From assembly GCA_938045315.1 (NCBI GenBank), contig CALINM010000054.1, forward strand, positions 1 through 28,000: a stretch of DNA of 28,000 nt, read 5' to 3'. This DNA is from an uncultured bacterium. GTDB lineage: Bacteria > CALINM01. Position numbers and translations under genes: made by a program. This document shows, one piece after another, positions 1 to 8,272 of the stretch (position 1 is the stretch's first letter; every line of letters starts with the position of its first letter). The notes below the pieces were generated by a model. It was not told the origin of the DNA. It did no database searches and worked only from the letters and a program-made list of their open reading frames with translations.

Positions 1-3
1 AGT

Positions 4-186
4 GTTTTAGACCCACTTCCATAAAAACAAGGATTGAAACATCTCCTTTGCTAATCAAGATTTGTTTTTTTACCCTGTTTTAGACCCACTTCCATAAAAA
101 CAAGGATTGAAACCAAGAGAAGAGATAATTATTGAATAACCAAGGGGCTGTTTTAGACCCACTTCCATAAAAACAAGGATTTAAAC
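4..186 (+). CRISPR. Trailer end of a CRISPR array: three 37-bp repeats, two 36-bp spacers
   Basis: Three copies of a 37-bp repeat lie at 4-40, 77-113 and 150-186. Each begins GTTTTAGACCCACTTCC and the first two end AAGGATTGAAAC. Spacers at 41-76 and 114-149 are both exactly 36 bp, and bases 1-3 are the end of a further spacer, so the array continues off the left edge. The third repeat has one change (T instead of G at 182, giving GATTTAAAC). Decay of the last repeat marks the end far from the leader. Together with the ATTGAAAC 3' end, which normally supplies the 8-nt crRNA 5' handle, this implies transcription left to right with the leader outside the window. The repeat style suits type I-B or III systems, but no cas gene is visible, so the subtype is open. 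I found no match to either spacer by eye elsewhere in the window. Confidence 0.96.
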
Positions 187-248
187 GTAAACAATAGTAA
201 AATGGTGACAGGCACTTTATTTGCTGGCACGTTATTTATCTAAAAAAA

Positions 249-291
249 GTTTTAGACTCTGTTCTTTAAAATTAAAATTAGGGACTGAAAC
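249..291 (+). repeat. Fossil CRISPR repeat, 43 bp, 62 bp after the last good repeat
   Basis: The segment begins GTTTTAGACTC and ends GGGACTGAAAC, so it keeps the first nine bases of the array repeat and, with one change, its last seven (CTGAAAC for TTGAAAC). The middle also aligns (TTC, then TAAAA, then A-rich, then GGA) if about six extra bases (TTAAAATT region) are allowed. It has the same orientation as the array. I read it as an old, decayed repeat beyond the trailer-end repeat, although convergence by chance in AT-rich DNA cannot be excluded. Confidence 0.6.
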
Positions 292-404
292 TATCATTGA
301 AATGAGAAATAGGAACAATGGGTATAAGATTTAGAGCTACGTTTGTAAAAAAAGTTAATTGTTAAGTAGTAGAGAAACTAAGGTATGTTTATGAAATTAA
401 ATTT

Positions 405-434
405 TTTGTTTTTTTTTGTATAAAAAAAACAAAT
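405..434 (-). terminator. A/T-only hairpin downstream of the leftward fur operon
   Basis: TTTGTTTTTTTT and AAAAAAAACAAA form a 12-bp inverted repeat around a short GTAT-type loop, 60-90 bp beyond the stop codon of the flavoprotein gene that is transcribed towards it. The stem has just one G-C pair, so it would be weak. A run of T on either strand could help termination. The assignment rests on position and symmetry only. Confidence 0.3.
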
Positions 435-494
435 TTCAAATACCTGATGGAAACACATATAAAATTTTAAATGCATGGGTTAATATGCACTTTT

Positions 495-1556
495 TTATGT
501 CACAAGCCTAAGTAATGCCTTTATATACCAATTTTTAGTTAGTGGGATATTATCTGGACTGTCTTTAAATAAACCTTTATTTTTTAAACGGGATAATATT
601 CTGTGGGAACCAAATTTTTCCCATAGTATCAAAAATACTCTTTCAATAAAAAACCTTAAATCAACGCTTTTTAAAAACTTTTCATAAATTATGAAATCTT
701 CTTTTTCTATTGATTTTGCAATGTAAAATCCTGATAAGTATGCAGTATCAATTCCTCCTCCATGAAGGGGTGAGCAAAGGCCCAATGCATCTCCCGAGAG
801 TATTATTTTTTTGTGTTTATAATGTCTTATTCTCTTAGTTGGTATTGGGCCTGACATTATTTTTTCATCAGTTATTTGTATGTTTTCTTTAGCTAATATC
901 TGTGAAAAAACTGATTTAAGATTTGGTAATTGGTTTTTCTTTGATAATAACCCTAAACCAACATTTGCTAAGTTAATAAAACCATTACTTTTTCGAGGGA
1001 ATAACCAAAAATATCCGGGTGGGTCGTTAAGAAGTATCACTTTTATTGTATCTTTGTATATGGAAAAGTCTTTTTTAATTTTGTATTGGATTGTGGGCAT
1101 CAGGTACTTTCTATAAATTTTTACTTCCTCTTTAGGAAAAAAGCTGTGAGTTACGCCCTTTACACCAGATGCATCTATTAAATAGTCAAAATCCTTCATT
1201 AAGCTATTTATGTCTTTTTTATCAATTTTTGTATTTTCAATAACTTTAACTCCATGAAATATTGCTTTGTCAGCTAAGTTAAGCTGCCATTTTTTTCTAT
1301 CGAAAGTATAAAATTTACCTGTTTTTGGTAATGGTATTTCGTAATTTTTATCATCTTGAACAATTAGCTTCCTTATTTGTAATTTTTCTGGTAATTCCAC
1401 ATGGATCTCACTGAAATAATCAAAGAAACCTTCAGCACATATTATGTTTTCGCCAACTCTACCTTTTTCAAAAATATAAACTTGTTTGTTAGCTTTACCA
1501 AGCTCAATTGCAGCTGTTAAACCTGCAGGCCCCGCTCCAATAATTCCGATTTTCAT
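495..1556 (-). CDS. Geranylgeranyl-reductase-family FAD-dependent oxidoreductase
   Basis: The 353-residue protein begins with a dinucleotide-binding GxGxxG fold (GIIGAGPAGLTAA, residues 4-16) and carries the family's second FAD motif GDALGLCSPLHGGGID around residues 256-271. This is the geranylgeranyl reductase / digeranylgeranylglycerophospholipid reductase branch of PHBH-type flavoproteins, which saturate isoprenoid or related double bonds. In bacteria most members are of unknown substrate; menaquinone side-chain or lipid saturation are possibilities, not shown here. The ATG overlaps the stop of the HEAT-repeat gene upstream by four bases (ATGA), so the two are translationally coupled in a fur-HEAT-reductase unit. 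Length is slightly shorter than the usual 380-400 residues, but both ends look intact. Confidence 0.8.
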   Translation of the reverse strand: MKIGIIGAGPAGLTAAIELGKANKQVYIFEKGRVGENIICAEGFFDYFSEIHVELPEKLQIRKLIVQDDKNYEIPLPKTGKFYTFDRKKWQLNLADKAIFHGVKVIENTKIDKKDINSLMKDFDYLIDASGVKGVTHSFFPKEEVKIYRKYLMPTIQYKIKKDFSIYKDTIKVILLNDPPGYFWLFPRKSNGFINLANVGLGLLSKKNQLPNLKSVFSQILAKENIQITDEKIMSGPIPTKRIRHYKHKKIILSGDALGLCSPLHGGGIDTAYLSGFYIAKSIEKEDFIIYEKFLKSVDLRFFIERVFLILWEKFGSHRILSRLKNKGLFKDSPDNIPLTKNWYIKALLRLVT

Positions 1557-2038
1557 AGATTTTTCCCGGTAATTTTTTTTAAAGCCTCTTTAGCCTGATT
1601 TTTTACAATTAGAGACTCATCATTACAGAGTTTAACAAGATAAGGTTCAATGCTTCTATCCCCAATTTGTCCCAGCGTGCGAGCTAAGGATTTTCTAACT
1701 ATTTGTGACTCGTCGTCAATTAGTTCTAAGAGTGCTGATAAAGCTTCTTCAGCTTTAAGCAACCCCAGAGCCTTTACAGCAGATTTTCTTACCCACTCGT
1801 CTTTATCTTTCAGTGCTTTTATTAAATAGGGGATACCGCTTTTGTCTCCTATTTCTCCTAAAGCATAGGCAGCATTATCTCTAACAATTGAGTTTTCGTC
1901 TTTTATTAGTAATTCTGCTATTTTTTGAACCGCTTCTTTTGCCTTTCTTTTGCCTAACTCTTGTATGGCTGAAGTTTTAATTATTGGTATTGGATCTTCA
2001 AGAGCTTTTATTAATTGTGAAATTGTTAAATTGTCCAT
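1553..2038 (-). CDS. HEAT-repeat (PBS lyase type) protein
   Basis: This 161-residue protein consists almost wholly of five tandem repeats of about 31 residues. Each has the helix-turn-helix pattern of PBS-lyase HEAT-like repeats, for example VRDNAAYALGEIGDKSGIPY and VRKSAVKALGLLKAEEALSA. No signal peptide or membrane segment is seen. Such proteins are scaffolds for protein-protein contact, and the phycobilin-lyase name is historical. It lies 45 bp downstream of the Fur-family gene and overlaps the flavoprotein gene by four bases, so it may act on or with that flavoprotein. That partnership is an inference from gene order. Confidence 0.85.
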   Translation of the reverse strand: MDNLTISQLIKALEDPIPIIKTSAIQELGKRKAKEAVQKIAELLIKDENSIVRDNAAYALGEIGDKSGIPYLIKALKDKDEWVRKSAVKALGLLKAEEALSALLELIDDESQIVRKSLARTLGQIGDRSIEPYLVKLCNDESLIVKNQAKEALKKITGKNL

Positions 2039-2083
2039 AAAAAAATATTTTACAAATGTGGGAAGTAAAATAAAAGGTTATAT

Positions 2084-2509
2084 TTATTTTTTCCTGCATT
2101 TACTGCAGTAACCATAAATTTCTAAAGTATGTCTTATGTGAATAAAATTTTGATTATCACAAAGCTCTTTTTGAAGTATCTCAAGAGCAGAAGAATAAAA
2201 TTCAATAACTTTACCGCATTTTAAGCATATCATATGATCATGATGATTTTTTTCAGATTTCTTTTCATAATGCTTATGCCTATCGACATTTTCAACGGCT
2301 TCAATTGCTCCACATTCCAATAATAGATTAATTGTTCTATAAATTGATGCCCTTGAAACTTTGGATCCCCGGGATTTCATTTTTATATATAGTTCGTCTG
2401 GATCAAAGTGCCCATTAATCTTTTCAATTTCGTGAATTATTTCGTCCCTTTCTTTTGTAAATTTCAAGCCCTTATCTTTGAGAAAATTTTTTAATATTTT
2501 TTTTATCAT
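2084..2509 (-). CDS. Fur-family metal-responsive repressor
   Basis: The 141-residue protein has the Fur-family layout. An N-terminal winged helix (residues about 10-80, recognition region SRASIYRTINLLLECGAIE) is followed by a dimerisation domain with the metal motif HHDHMIC (89-95), CLKC (95-98) and a C-terminal CSKC (135-138). These two CxxC pairs form the structural zinc site in Fur, PerR and Zur proteins. Which metal or peroxide signal it reads cannot be told from the sequence. It heads the leftward unit with the HEAT-repeat and flavoprotein genes. No Shine-Dalgarno sequence precedes the ATG, and I saw no clear Fur box upstream. Confidence 0.9.
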   Translation of the reverse strand: MIKKILKNFLKDKGLKFTKERDEIIHEIEKINGHFDPDELYIKMKSRGSKVSRASIYRTINLLLECGAIEAVENVDRHKHYEKKSEKNHHDHMICLKCGKVIEFYSSALEILQKELCDNQNFIHIRHTLEIYGYCSKCRKK

Positions 2510-2877
2510 GTGTTCAGTCTATAAAATTTTTAATCGAATTGGTAGAAAAAATTTGTCCCGGTTAAAAGGTCAATTTGATTTTGAACTATACGTAAAAAAA
2601 GGGTTTTGTAAAAAAATTTTATAAATACCAAGATGGTTATATCTTTATCAAGGCATATCTTGTGAAGAGGGTCCTTACAGGAAAGATACCAATCAATTTT
2701 AAATGCTAAATGTCTATCAGGTTATTATTTAAGATTTAGCAACTGAATATTGATATGGATAGGTGATTGAAAAATGCGTGATTAGAATTAAGTCTTATAG
2801 CCCTTTAATTAGTGAGCATGGCCAGATACGAGTAAACTTAGTAATCTGTAGATTACTATGTACACATGTTTAATATA
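2510..2877. other. 368-bp gap between fur-like gene and ABC ATPase gene
   Basis: No open frame of useful length with a ribosome-binding site is seen. The gap holds the upstream region of the fur-like gene (a weak TATAGA element 8 bp before its ATG) and, at its right end, a perfect hairpin AGTAATC-TGTA-GATTACT at 2840-2857. No remnant of permease genes, tRNA or riboswitch was recognised. Confidence 0.5.
2840..2857 (-). terminator. Short perfect hairpin downstream of the ABC ATPase pair
   Basis: A 7-bp perfect inverted repeat (AGTAATC / GATTACT, 4-nt loop) lies 20 bp past the stop of the leftward dppF-like gene. There is no T run after it on the minus strand, so it is at best a weak terminator or a 3'-end stabilising hairpin. 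Confidence 0.25.
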
Positions 2878-3684
2878 TTAATGTGAGAAGTGTTTTTCAG
2901 GTAATGAAGATATGAGTTTTTTTGTATATTCATTTTCTGGTTGGTGGAAAATTTTCTGTGTTTCTCCTAACTCCACTATTTCACCCTTTGAAATTACAGC
3001 TATTCTATCTGATATATGTCTAACAACTCTTAAATCGTGAGAAATAAAAAGCATAGAAAATCTATATATTTTTTGAAGTTCCATGAAAAGATTGAGGATC
3101 TGAGCTTGTATTGATACATCAAGAGAAGATACAGGTTCATCAGCTACTAAAAATTCTGGTTTAAGTAGTAATGCCCTTGCTAAATTTATTCTCTGCCTCT
3201 GTCCACCAGAAAATTCGTGAGGGTATTTGTAAGTATCATCAATGTTAATCCCTACCTGATTAAGGGTTAAAGCTATTTCGTTATCAATCTCTCTCAACGT
3301 CATCTTTGTATGTATCTTAAGTGGCTCCCTAAGTAAGTCAATTACCCTCATCCTTGGATTAAGAGATGAGAGGGGATCCTGAAAAACTGCTTGCATCTTT
3401 GTCCTAACTTTTTTCATATCTCTGTAACTTAGTTTTGTTATATCTTGATTGTTGAAAATTATTCTTCCCGAATCAGGTTCGATTAATCTTAGGATTATTT
3501 TCCCCAGTGTAGATTTTCCAGAGCCAGACTCTCCGACTAGACCTAAAATTTCATTTGAATATATGTTTAAATTGATATTTTTTAGGGCATCAATTTTTAT
3601 TTTTCCACCAAAAAAACCTTTTTTAAGTTCGTAACTTTTGTTTATGTTAATGCATTGTAAGATTATTTGATTACTCTTCTGCAT
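2878..3684 (-). CDS. Peptide/nickel-type ABC transporter ATPase, DppF-like
   Basis: The 268-residue ATPase has Walker A GESGSGKS (51-58), a signature FSGGQRQRINLARALL, Walker B LVADEP followed by SSLDVS, and the switch histidine in LFISHDLRVV. It belongs to the F-type ATPases of dipeptide/oligopeptide/nickel (PepT family) importers. It stops soon after the core fold and lacks the C-terminal extension often seen in DppF, so its length is like NikE. It overlaps the partner ATPase gene by 22 bp, so both are made from one message. No permease or substrate-binding protein gene adjoins the pair, so the substrate is unknown. Confidence 0.88.
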   Translation of the reverse strand: MQKSNQIILQCININKSYELKKGFFGGKIKIDALKNINLNIYSNEILGLVGESGSGKSTLGKIILRLIEPDSGRIIFNNQDITKLSYRDMKKVRTKMQAVFQDPLSSLNPRMRVIDLLREPLKIHTKMTLREIDNEIALTLNQVGINIDDTYKYPHEFSGGQRQRINLARALLLKPEFLVADEPVSSLDVSIQAQILNLFMELQKIYRFSMLFISHDLRVVRHISDRIAVISKGEIVELGETQKIFHQPENEYTKKLISSLPEKHFSH

Positions 3685-4616
3685 AGAACCCCATGATTTT
3701 CATTTATGAATGTAAATAAGAATTCCCTTTTGCAATTTGCCTGAGCTAGATCGCACCTATCATAGAAGGGACAATAAAAATCAGAAATTTTTGAATATCC
3801 AGGGATAGTTTTTAAAGGTTTTTTGGGAACACTGGTGATAGAAGGCACAGCATCAATTAAACCTTGTGTGTAGGGATGAAGGGGATTTTCAAATATTTCT
3901 TCTTTTATGCCTTCCTCAACTATTTTCCCACCATACATGACATAAATATAGTCAGATAATGATTTTACAATTCCAAAGTCGTGGGTTATCAAAAGTATAC
4001 TTAGATTAAGTTGCTTTCTTAATTCTAAAAAGAGTTCAAGAATTTCTCCTTGTATAGTCACGTCAAGGGCGGTTGTTGGTTCATCAGCAATTATTAAAGA
4101 AGGTTTTAATGCTACTGCCATGGCAATAAGAATTCTTTGTCTTTGACCACCACTTAACTGATGGGGATAGGATTTAAGTCTAACTGCTGGGTTGTCTATT
4201 TTAACAAGCTCTAATAATTTTAAGCACTGAGCTTTAATTTCATCCTTTGACAAATTTGTGTGAACTTCAAAGATTTCCGATAATTGTCTCTCTATGGTAA
4301 GAACAGGATTTAAAGCTGTTAATGGCTCCTGAGGTATCATAAAAATATCTCTGCCCCTAAACTCTTTTATTTTTTCTTCGGGGAGACTGATGAGGTCTAT
4401 ATCATTAAAGAAAATTTTGCCCGAGGTTATTTTAAGATTCTGTGAGGGGAAGATTCTCATAAAGGAATAACCTGTTAAACTTTTACCGGAACCGGATTCT
4501 CCAACAAGTGATATAATTTTACCATCTGGTATTTTTAAAGAGACACCTTTGACAAGTAGCCTGTCTATTTTATTATTTTTAATAAGAGATACTTCCAGAT
4601 TTTTTACTTTGAACAC
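3663..4616 (-). CDS. Peptide-type ABC transporter ATPase, DppD-like, GTG start
   Basis: The 317-residue ATPase has Walker A GESGSGKS near residue 38, signature LSGGQRQRILIAMA, Walker B IIADEP and ITHDFG. The C-terminal oligopeptide-transporter extension contains CPFYDRCDLAQANC and a further C near the end. In this family that four-cysteine pattern can hold an iron-sulfur cluster (known for some DppD/OppD proteins; not shown here). The start is GTG at 4616-4614: the frame reads GTG TTC AAA GTA and no ATG fits the family's N-terminus. There is no Shine-Dalgarno sequence, and a TATAAT box ends 7 bp before the GTG, which suggests a leaderless message. It is first in a two-ATPase unit without permease genes. 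Confidence 0.87.
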   Translation of the reverse strand: MFKVKNLEVSLIKNNKIDRLLVKGVSLKIPDGKIISLVGESGSGKSLTGYSFMRIFPSQNLKITSGKIFFNDIDLISLPEEKIKEFRGRDIFMIPQEPLTALNPVLTIERQLSEIFEVHTNLSKDEIKAQCLKLLELVKIDNPAVRLKSYPHQLSGGQRQRILIAMAVALKPSLIIADEPTTALDVTIQGEILELFLELRKQLNLSILLITHDFGIVKSLSDYIYVMYGGKIVEEGIKEEIFENPLHPYTQGLIDAVPSITSVPKKPLKTIPGYSKISDFYCPFYDRCDLAQANCKREFLFTFINENHGVLCRRVIK

Positions 4617-4623
4617 ATTTAGA

Positions 4624-4652
4624 ATTATATAAATAACCTCGTAAAATTGCTA
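4624..4652 (-). promoter_or_regulatory. Putative leaderless promoter of the ABC ATPase pair
   Basis: On the minus strand a perfect TATAAT (4629-4624) lies 7 bp before the GTG start. The -35 position (4652-4647, TAGCAA) is poor. Transcription would start at or next to the first codon, in agreement with the missing ribosome-binding site. Confidence 0.45.
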
Positions 4653-4658
4653 TTTTTT

Positions 4659-4687
4659 TTGACAAACAGTGAAGGTTAAAGTAGAAT
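4659..4687 (+). promoter_or_regulatory. Sigma-70 promoter of the alaC-hom-thrC operon
   Basis: TTGACA (4659-4664), a 17-bp spacer and TAGAAT (4682-4687) form a near-consensus promoter. A GGAGG ribosome-binding site follows at 4701-4705 before the ATG at 4712. It shares the 95-bp divergent gap with the leftward promoter of the ATPase pair. Confidence 0.85.
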
Positions 4688-4711
4688 TAAATATCTTAAT
4701 GGAGGTATACA

Positions 4712-5905
4712 ATGTTTGAGTTTCAAAGGATTAAGAGACTGCCACCTTATGTATTCAATATTGTTGTTGATTTAAAGAACAAAGCAAGAAGAGCAGGAGA
4801 AGATATCATAGATTTAGGGATGGGTAATCCAGATATACCAACACCTCAACACATTGTGGATAAACTTGTTGAAGCTTCATATAATCCTCGAAATCACAGG
4901 TACTCTGCATCAAGGGGAATAACAAAACTAAGGGTTGCTATTTCAGATTGGTATAAGAGAAATTATGATGTAACAATAGATCCTGAAACTGAGGCTATAG
5001 TAACTATTGGAGCGAAGGAAGGGCTTTCCCATTTTGCCCTGGCTACATTGGAAAGAGGTGATATGGTAATGGTTCCAAATCCGACCTATCCAATTCATAC
5101 ATATTGTGCAGTTATAGCTGGGGCAGATGTTCAATCAATACCCTTTACTGAAGATAGAGACTTTTTTGTTGAGATCGAAAAGGCAACAAAAAGAACGTGG
5201 CCTAAACCAAAGATGTTAATAATTAGCTTTCCCCATAATCCAACTACAAAGATTGTGGATCTTAATTTTTTTGAAAGGGTAGTGGATTTTGCTAAAGAGA
5301 ACAATATAATTCTTGTTCATGATTTTGCATATGCTGATCTTTGTTTTGATGGTTATAGAGCACCAAGTATGCTACAGGTTAAGGGAGCAAAGGAGATAGG
5401 GGTTGAATTTTACACTCTCTCAAAGGGATATAGTATGCCTGGTTGGCGAGTGGGATTTTGTGTTGGTAATGCTGAATTAATTAATGCCCTTGCAAGGTTG
5501 AAAAGCTATTTTGATTATGGTATTTTTCAGCCCATACAGATAGCTTCAATTATTGCATTAAATGGACCTCAAGATTGTGTGGAAGAAATAAGTAATATCT
5601 ATAAATCAAGGCGAGATGCATTAGTAGAAGGTTTAGAAAAAATAGGATGGAAAATTGAAAAACCAAAAGCTACGATGTTTGTATGGGCAAAGATACCAGA
5701 AAGGTTTAGTAATATGGGTTCTCTTGAATTTTCTAAATATCTATTGCAGGAGGCAAAAGTTGCCGTTTCACCTGGTATTGGTTTTGGTGAATATGGAGAA
5801 GGGTATATAAGGTTTTCTCTTGTAGAAAATGAACATAGAATCAAACAAGCCGTAAAGGGAATTAAAAAGGCTTTCAGTAAAGGGTGTAAAAATGAGGGTG
5901 ATTAA
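4712..5905 (+). CDS. alaC: AlaC-type class I aminotransferase (glutamate-pyruvate / LL-DAP aminotransferase family)
   Basis: This 397-residue fold-type I PLP enzyme has the substrate loop [12 protein letters not shown] (34-45), SFPHNPTT (172-179, cofactor Asn), the D204/Y207 region, the Schiff-base lysine K238 in [15 protein letters not shown], and a carboxylate-binding Arg in YIRFSL near the C-terminus. The family covers alanine transaminase AlaC and related aminotransferases that act on alanine, aspartate, methionine or LL-diaminopimelate. It is cytoplasmic. It opens an operon, overlapping hom by 14 bp, an arrangement seen widely in bacteria next to threonine genes. A role in aspartate-family amino-acid supply is therefore plausible, but the exact substrate cannot be read from sequence. 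Confidence 0.85.
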   Translation: MFEFQRIKRLPPYVFNIVVDLKNKARRAGEDIIDLGMGNPDIPTPQHIVDKLVEASYNPRNHRYSASRGITKLRVAISDWYKRNYDVTIDPETEAIVTIGAKEGLSHFALATLERGDMVMVPNPTYPIHTYCAVIAGADVQSIPFTEDRDFFVEIEKATKRTWPKPKMLIISFPHNPTTKIVDLNFFERVVDFAKENNIILVHDFAYADLCFDGYRAPSMLQVKGAKEIGVEFYTLSKGYSMPGWRVGFCVGNAELINALARLKSYFDYGIFQPIQIASIIALNGPQDCVEEISNIYKSRRDALVEGLEKIGWKIEKPKATMFVWAKIPERFSNMGSLEFSKYLLQEAKVAVSPGIGFGEYGEGYIRFSLVENEHRIKQAVKGIKKAFSKGCKNEGD

Positions 5906-7202
5906 TTTTGGTATTATTGGTTTTGGTACCGTTGGGAGTGGCGTAGTCAAGCTATTTTTAGAAAATCAGGATGAGATAGCCAGAAGGTTAGGATTTAAGC
6001 TTAGGCTTAAAAAAATAGCTGATAAATTGATGAAATCTAAAGAGGGTGTTTATGTACCAATCGATATGATAACTTCTGATGCGTATGAAATTATTAATGA
6101 TCCTGAGATTGACATAGTTGTGGAGCTGGTAGGTGGAAAAACTTTTGCAAAGCAGTTTATAATCGATGCTTTTAAGAACAAAAAGCATGTAGTTACTGCA
6201 AATAAAGCACTTCTCTCAGAGTTTGGAAACGAAATATTTACTGAAGCAGATAAAGCAAATTGTTATATTGGTTTTGAAGCTTCAGTAGGTGGTGTTATAC
6301 CCGTTATAAAGACTATAAAAGAGAGTCTTGCAGGGGATAAGATAGAGAGCATATATGGAATAATGAATGGAACCTGTAATTACATACTTACAAAGATGTC
6401 AGAAGAAAAGAAGGATTTTTATGAAATATTGCTGGACGCACAAAAAAAGGGTTATGCTGAAGCAGATCCAACGCTTGATATTGATGGCATTGATGCAGCC
6501 CATAAGCTTGCAATTCTTACATCTTTAGCTTTTGGAACAAATGTAAATTTCAGTAACATTCATTGTGAAGGTATAAGGGATATTACGAATTTAGACATGG
6601 AGTTTGCTGCAGATTTCGATTATACAATTAAACTGCTTGGGATAGCAAAGGATAATGGGGATAAAATTCAGGCTAAGGTTCATCCAACCCTTATCCCTAA
6701 AGACCATCCCCTTGCAAGTGTAAGGTTAGAATATAACGCAATTTTTATAAAAGGCGTGGGATGTGGTTCGATACTTCTTTATGGGAAAGGTGCAGGGATG
6801 ATGCCAACAGCCTCAGCTGTACTTGGTGATATAATAGATTGCGCCAGACATATACATACAAATTCAATTAAAACAATATCAAACAGAGGCTATCTGGAAA
6901 GTAATATGCAAAACAAGCAGATTGAGTTTATAGATGATATTGTTAGTAAATTTTATATAAGATTAATGGTGGTTGATAAACCTGGTGTTTTAGCTTCTAT
7001 ATCAGGTATATTAGGTGAAAAAAATATAAGCATAGAATCGGTGGTCCAGAAAGGGAGGGCACAAAATGGTGAAGGAGTACCTCTGGTAATATTTACCCAC
7101 GATACAAGAGAAAAAGAGTTAAGAGAAGCTCTTAATAAAATAGGAGGTATGGATTATTGCCTTGCAAAACCAGTGTTTTTCAGGATAGAAGATAAAATTT
7201 AG
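5892..7202 (+). CDS. hom: Homoserine dehydrogenase with C-terminal ACT domain
   Basis: The enzyme reduces aspartate semialdehyde to homoserine with NAD(P)H, the branch point to threonine and methionine. The 436 residues comprise a Rossmann domain with GFGTVG at 10-15, the catalytic core with [35 protein letters not shown] and [19 protein letters not shown], and an ACT domain from about residue 350 ([20 protein letters not shown]). The ACT domain is typical of feedback inhibition by threonine. The start ATG lies inside the alaC 3' end (14-bp overlap), preceded by an AAAGGG motif. thrC follows 8 bp later. Confidence 0.96.
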   Translation: MRVINFGIIGFGTVGSGVVKLFLENQDEIARRLGFKLRLKKIADKLMKSKEGVYVPIDMITSDAYEIINDPEIDIVVELVGGKTFAKQFIIDAFKNKKHVVTANKALLSEFGNEIFTEADKANCYIGFEASVGGVIPVIKTIKESLAGDKIESIYGIMNGTCNYILTKMSEEKKDFYEILLDAQKKGYAEADPTLDIDGIDAAHKLAILTSLAFGTNVNFSNIHCEGIRDITNLDMEFAADFDYTIKLLGIAKDNGDKIQAKVHPTLIPKDHPLASVRLEYNAIFIKGVGCGSILLYGKGAGMMPTASAVLGDIIDCARHIHTNSIKTISNRGYLESNMQNKQIEFIDDIVSKFYIRLMVVDKPGVLASISGILGEKNISIESVVQKGRAQNGEGVPLVIFTHDTREKELREALNKIGGMDYCLAKPVFFRIEDKI

Positions 7203-7210
7203 GAACAAAT

Positions 7211-8263
7211 ATGTGGCGGGGATTAATCAGGGAATACAGAGATTTTTTTAATATCAAAAAAGATGATTATATAGTTACTCTTAATGAGGGTAATACACCA
7301 CTTATTGCATCAAGATACATAGGTGGCAATTTAAACCCGCCAATTAGACTTTATTTTAAGTATGAGGGGCTAAATCCAACAGGATCTTTCAAAGATAGAG
7401 GAATGACATATGCAATTTCAAAAGCTTTAGAGAATGGTTCTAAAGCAGTTATATGTGCATCAACAGGCAATACTTCTGCTTCAGCAGCCGCATATTCTGC
7501 AAGGGCTGGAATTAAATGCATTGTTTTAATTCCGGAAGGGAAAATTGCCCTTGGAAAACTATCTCAGGCAATGATACATGGTGCAATTGTGATACAGATA
7601 CTGGGCAATTTTGATGATGCTTTAAGTATTGTTAGGGAAATATCTGATAAATATCCCATAACACTTGTAAATTCACTAAATCCCCATAGAATTGAGGGTC
7701 AAAAAACAGGTGCCTTTGAAGTTTGTGATGCCCTTGGGCATGCTCCAGATTATCACTGCTTACCTGTTGGTAATGCAGGTAACATAACCGCTTATTGGAA
7801 GGGATATAAGGAGTATCATAGCAGTGGAAGATCTGAAAATTTGCCAAAAATGTTAGGATTTCAGGCTTCAGGTGCAGCACCAATAGTGCTCGGGCATCCC
7901 GTTAAAAATCCAGAAACGATAGCAACAGCGATTAGAATTGGTAATCCAGCAAGCTGGGACAAAGCTGTTCAGGCAAAGGATGAATCTGGAGGTTTAATAG
8001 ATATGGTAACAGATGATGAGATATTAGAAGCATACGGACTTCTTGCATCAAAAGAAGGGATCTTTTGTGAACCAGCTTCTGCAGCATCCGTTGCAGGGGT
8101 ATTAAAATTATCAAAAAAAGGTTTTTTTAAAGGACAAGAAGAAGTTGTATGTACATTAACAGGTCATGGACTTAAGGATCCGGATCTGGCAATTAAGCAA
8201 TCGAAATCACCAATAACACTAAGACCAGATATAAAGGAAATATTGTCAATAATAGAACTATAG
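7211..8263 (+). CDS. thrC: Threonine synthase
   Basis: This fold-type II PLP enzyme converts O-phosphohomoserine to threonine. The 350-residue protein is the short class. It has NEGNTPL (25-31), the PLP lysine K61 in [30 protein letters not shown], the glycine-rich phosphate loop [14 protein letters not shown], and the late motif [14 protein letters not shown]. It directly follows hom. The intermediate kinase gene thrB is not in the operon or window. Homoserine kinase must be encoded elsewhere, or be one of the non-orthologous kinases known in some bacteria. Confidence 0.95.
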   Translation: MWRGLIREYRDFFNIKKDDYIVTLNEGNTPLIASRYIGGNLNPPIRLYFKYEGLNPTGSFKDRGMTYAISKALENGSKAVICASTGNTSASAAAYSARAGIKCIVLIPEGKIALGKLSQAMIHGAIVIQILGNFDDALSIVREISDKYPITLVNSLNPHRIEGQKTGAFEVCDALGHAPDYHCLPVGNAGNITAYWKGYKEYHSSGRSENLPKMLGFQASGAAPIVLGHPVKNPETIATAIRIGNPASWDKAVQAKDESGGLIDMVTDDEILEAYGLLASKEGIFCEPASAASVAGVLKLSKKGFFKGQEEVVCTLTGHGLKDPDLAIKQSKSPITLRPDIKEILSIIEL

Positions 8264-8272
8264 GGAGGGACT

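Larger units (their letters stand above)
187..494. other. Gene-free AT-rich gap between CRISPR array and first gene
   Basis: No credible coding region is seen. The gap holds a diverged CRISPR-like repeat (249-291), a GGTGACAGGCAC motif (204-215) resembling REP-type sequences, and a long A/T hairpin (405-434). The rest is AT-rich sequence without recognisable structure. Confidence 0.6.

Noticed and set aside
880-1116. Plus-strand open frame inside the flavoprotein gene
   Set aside because: It is an antisense shadow of a clearly conserved coding sequence without a ribosome-binding site. The same holds for the other frames opposite conserved genes.
4617-4711. T-box, threonine attenuator or riboswitch before the alaC-hom-thrC operon
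   Set aside because: Only about 18 nt lie between the predicted transcription start and the ribosome-binding site, which is too short for a leader RNA, and no run of Thr or Ile codons is seen.
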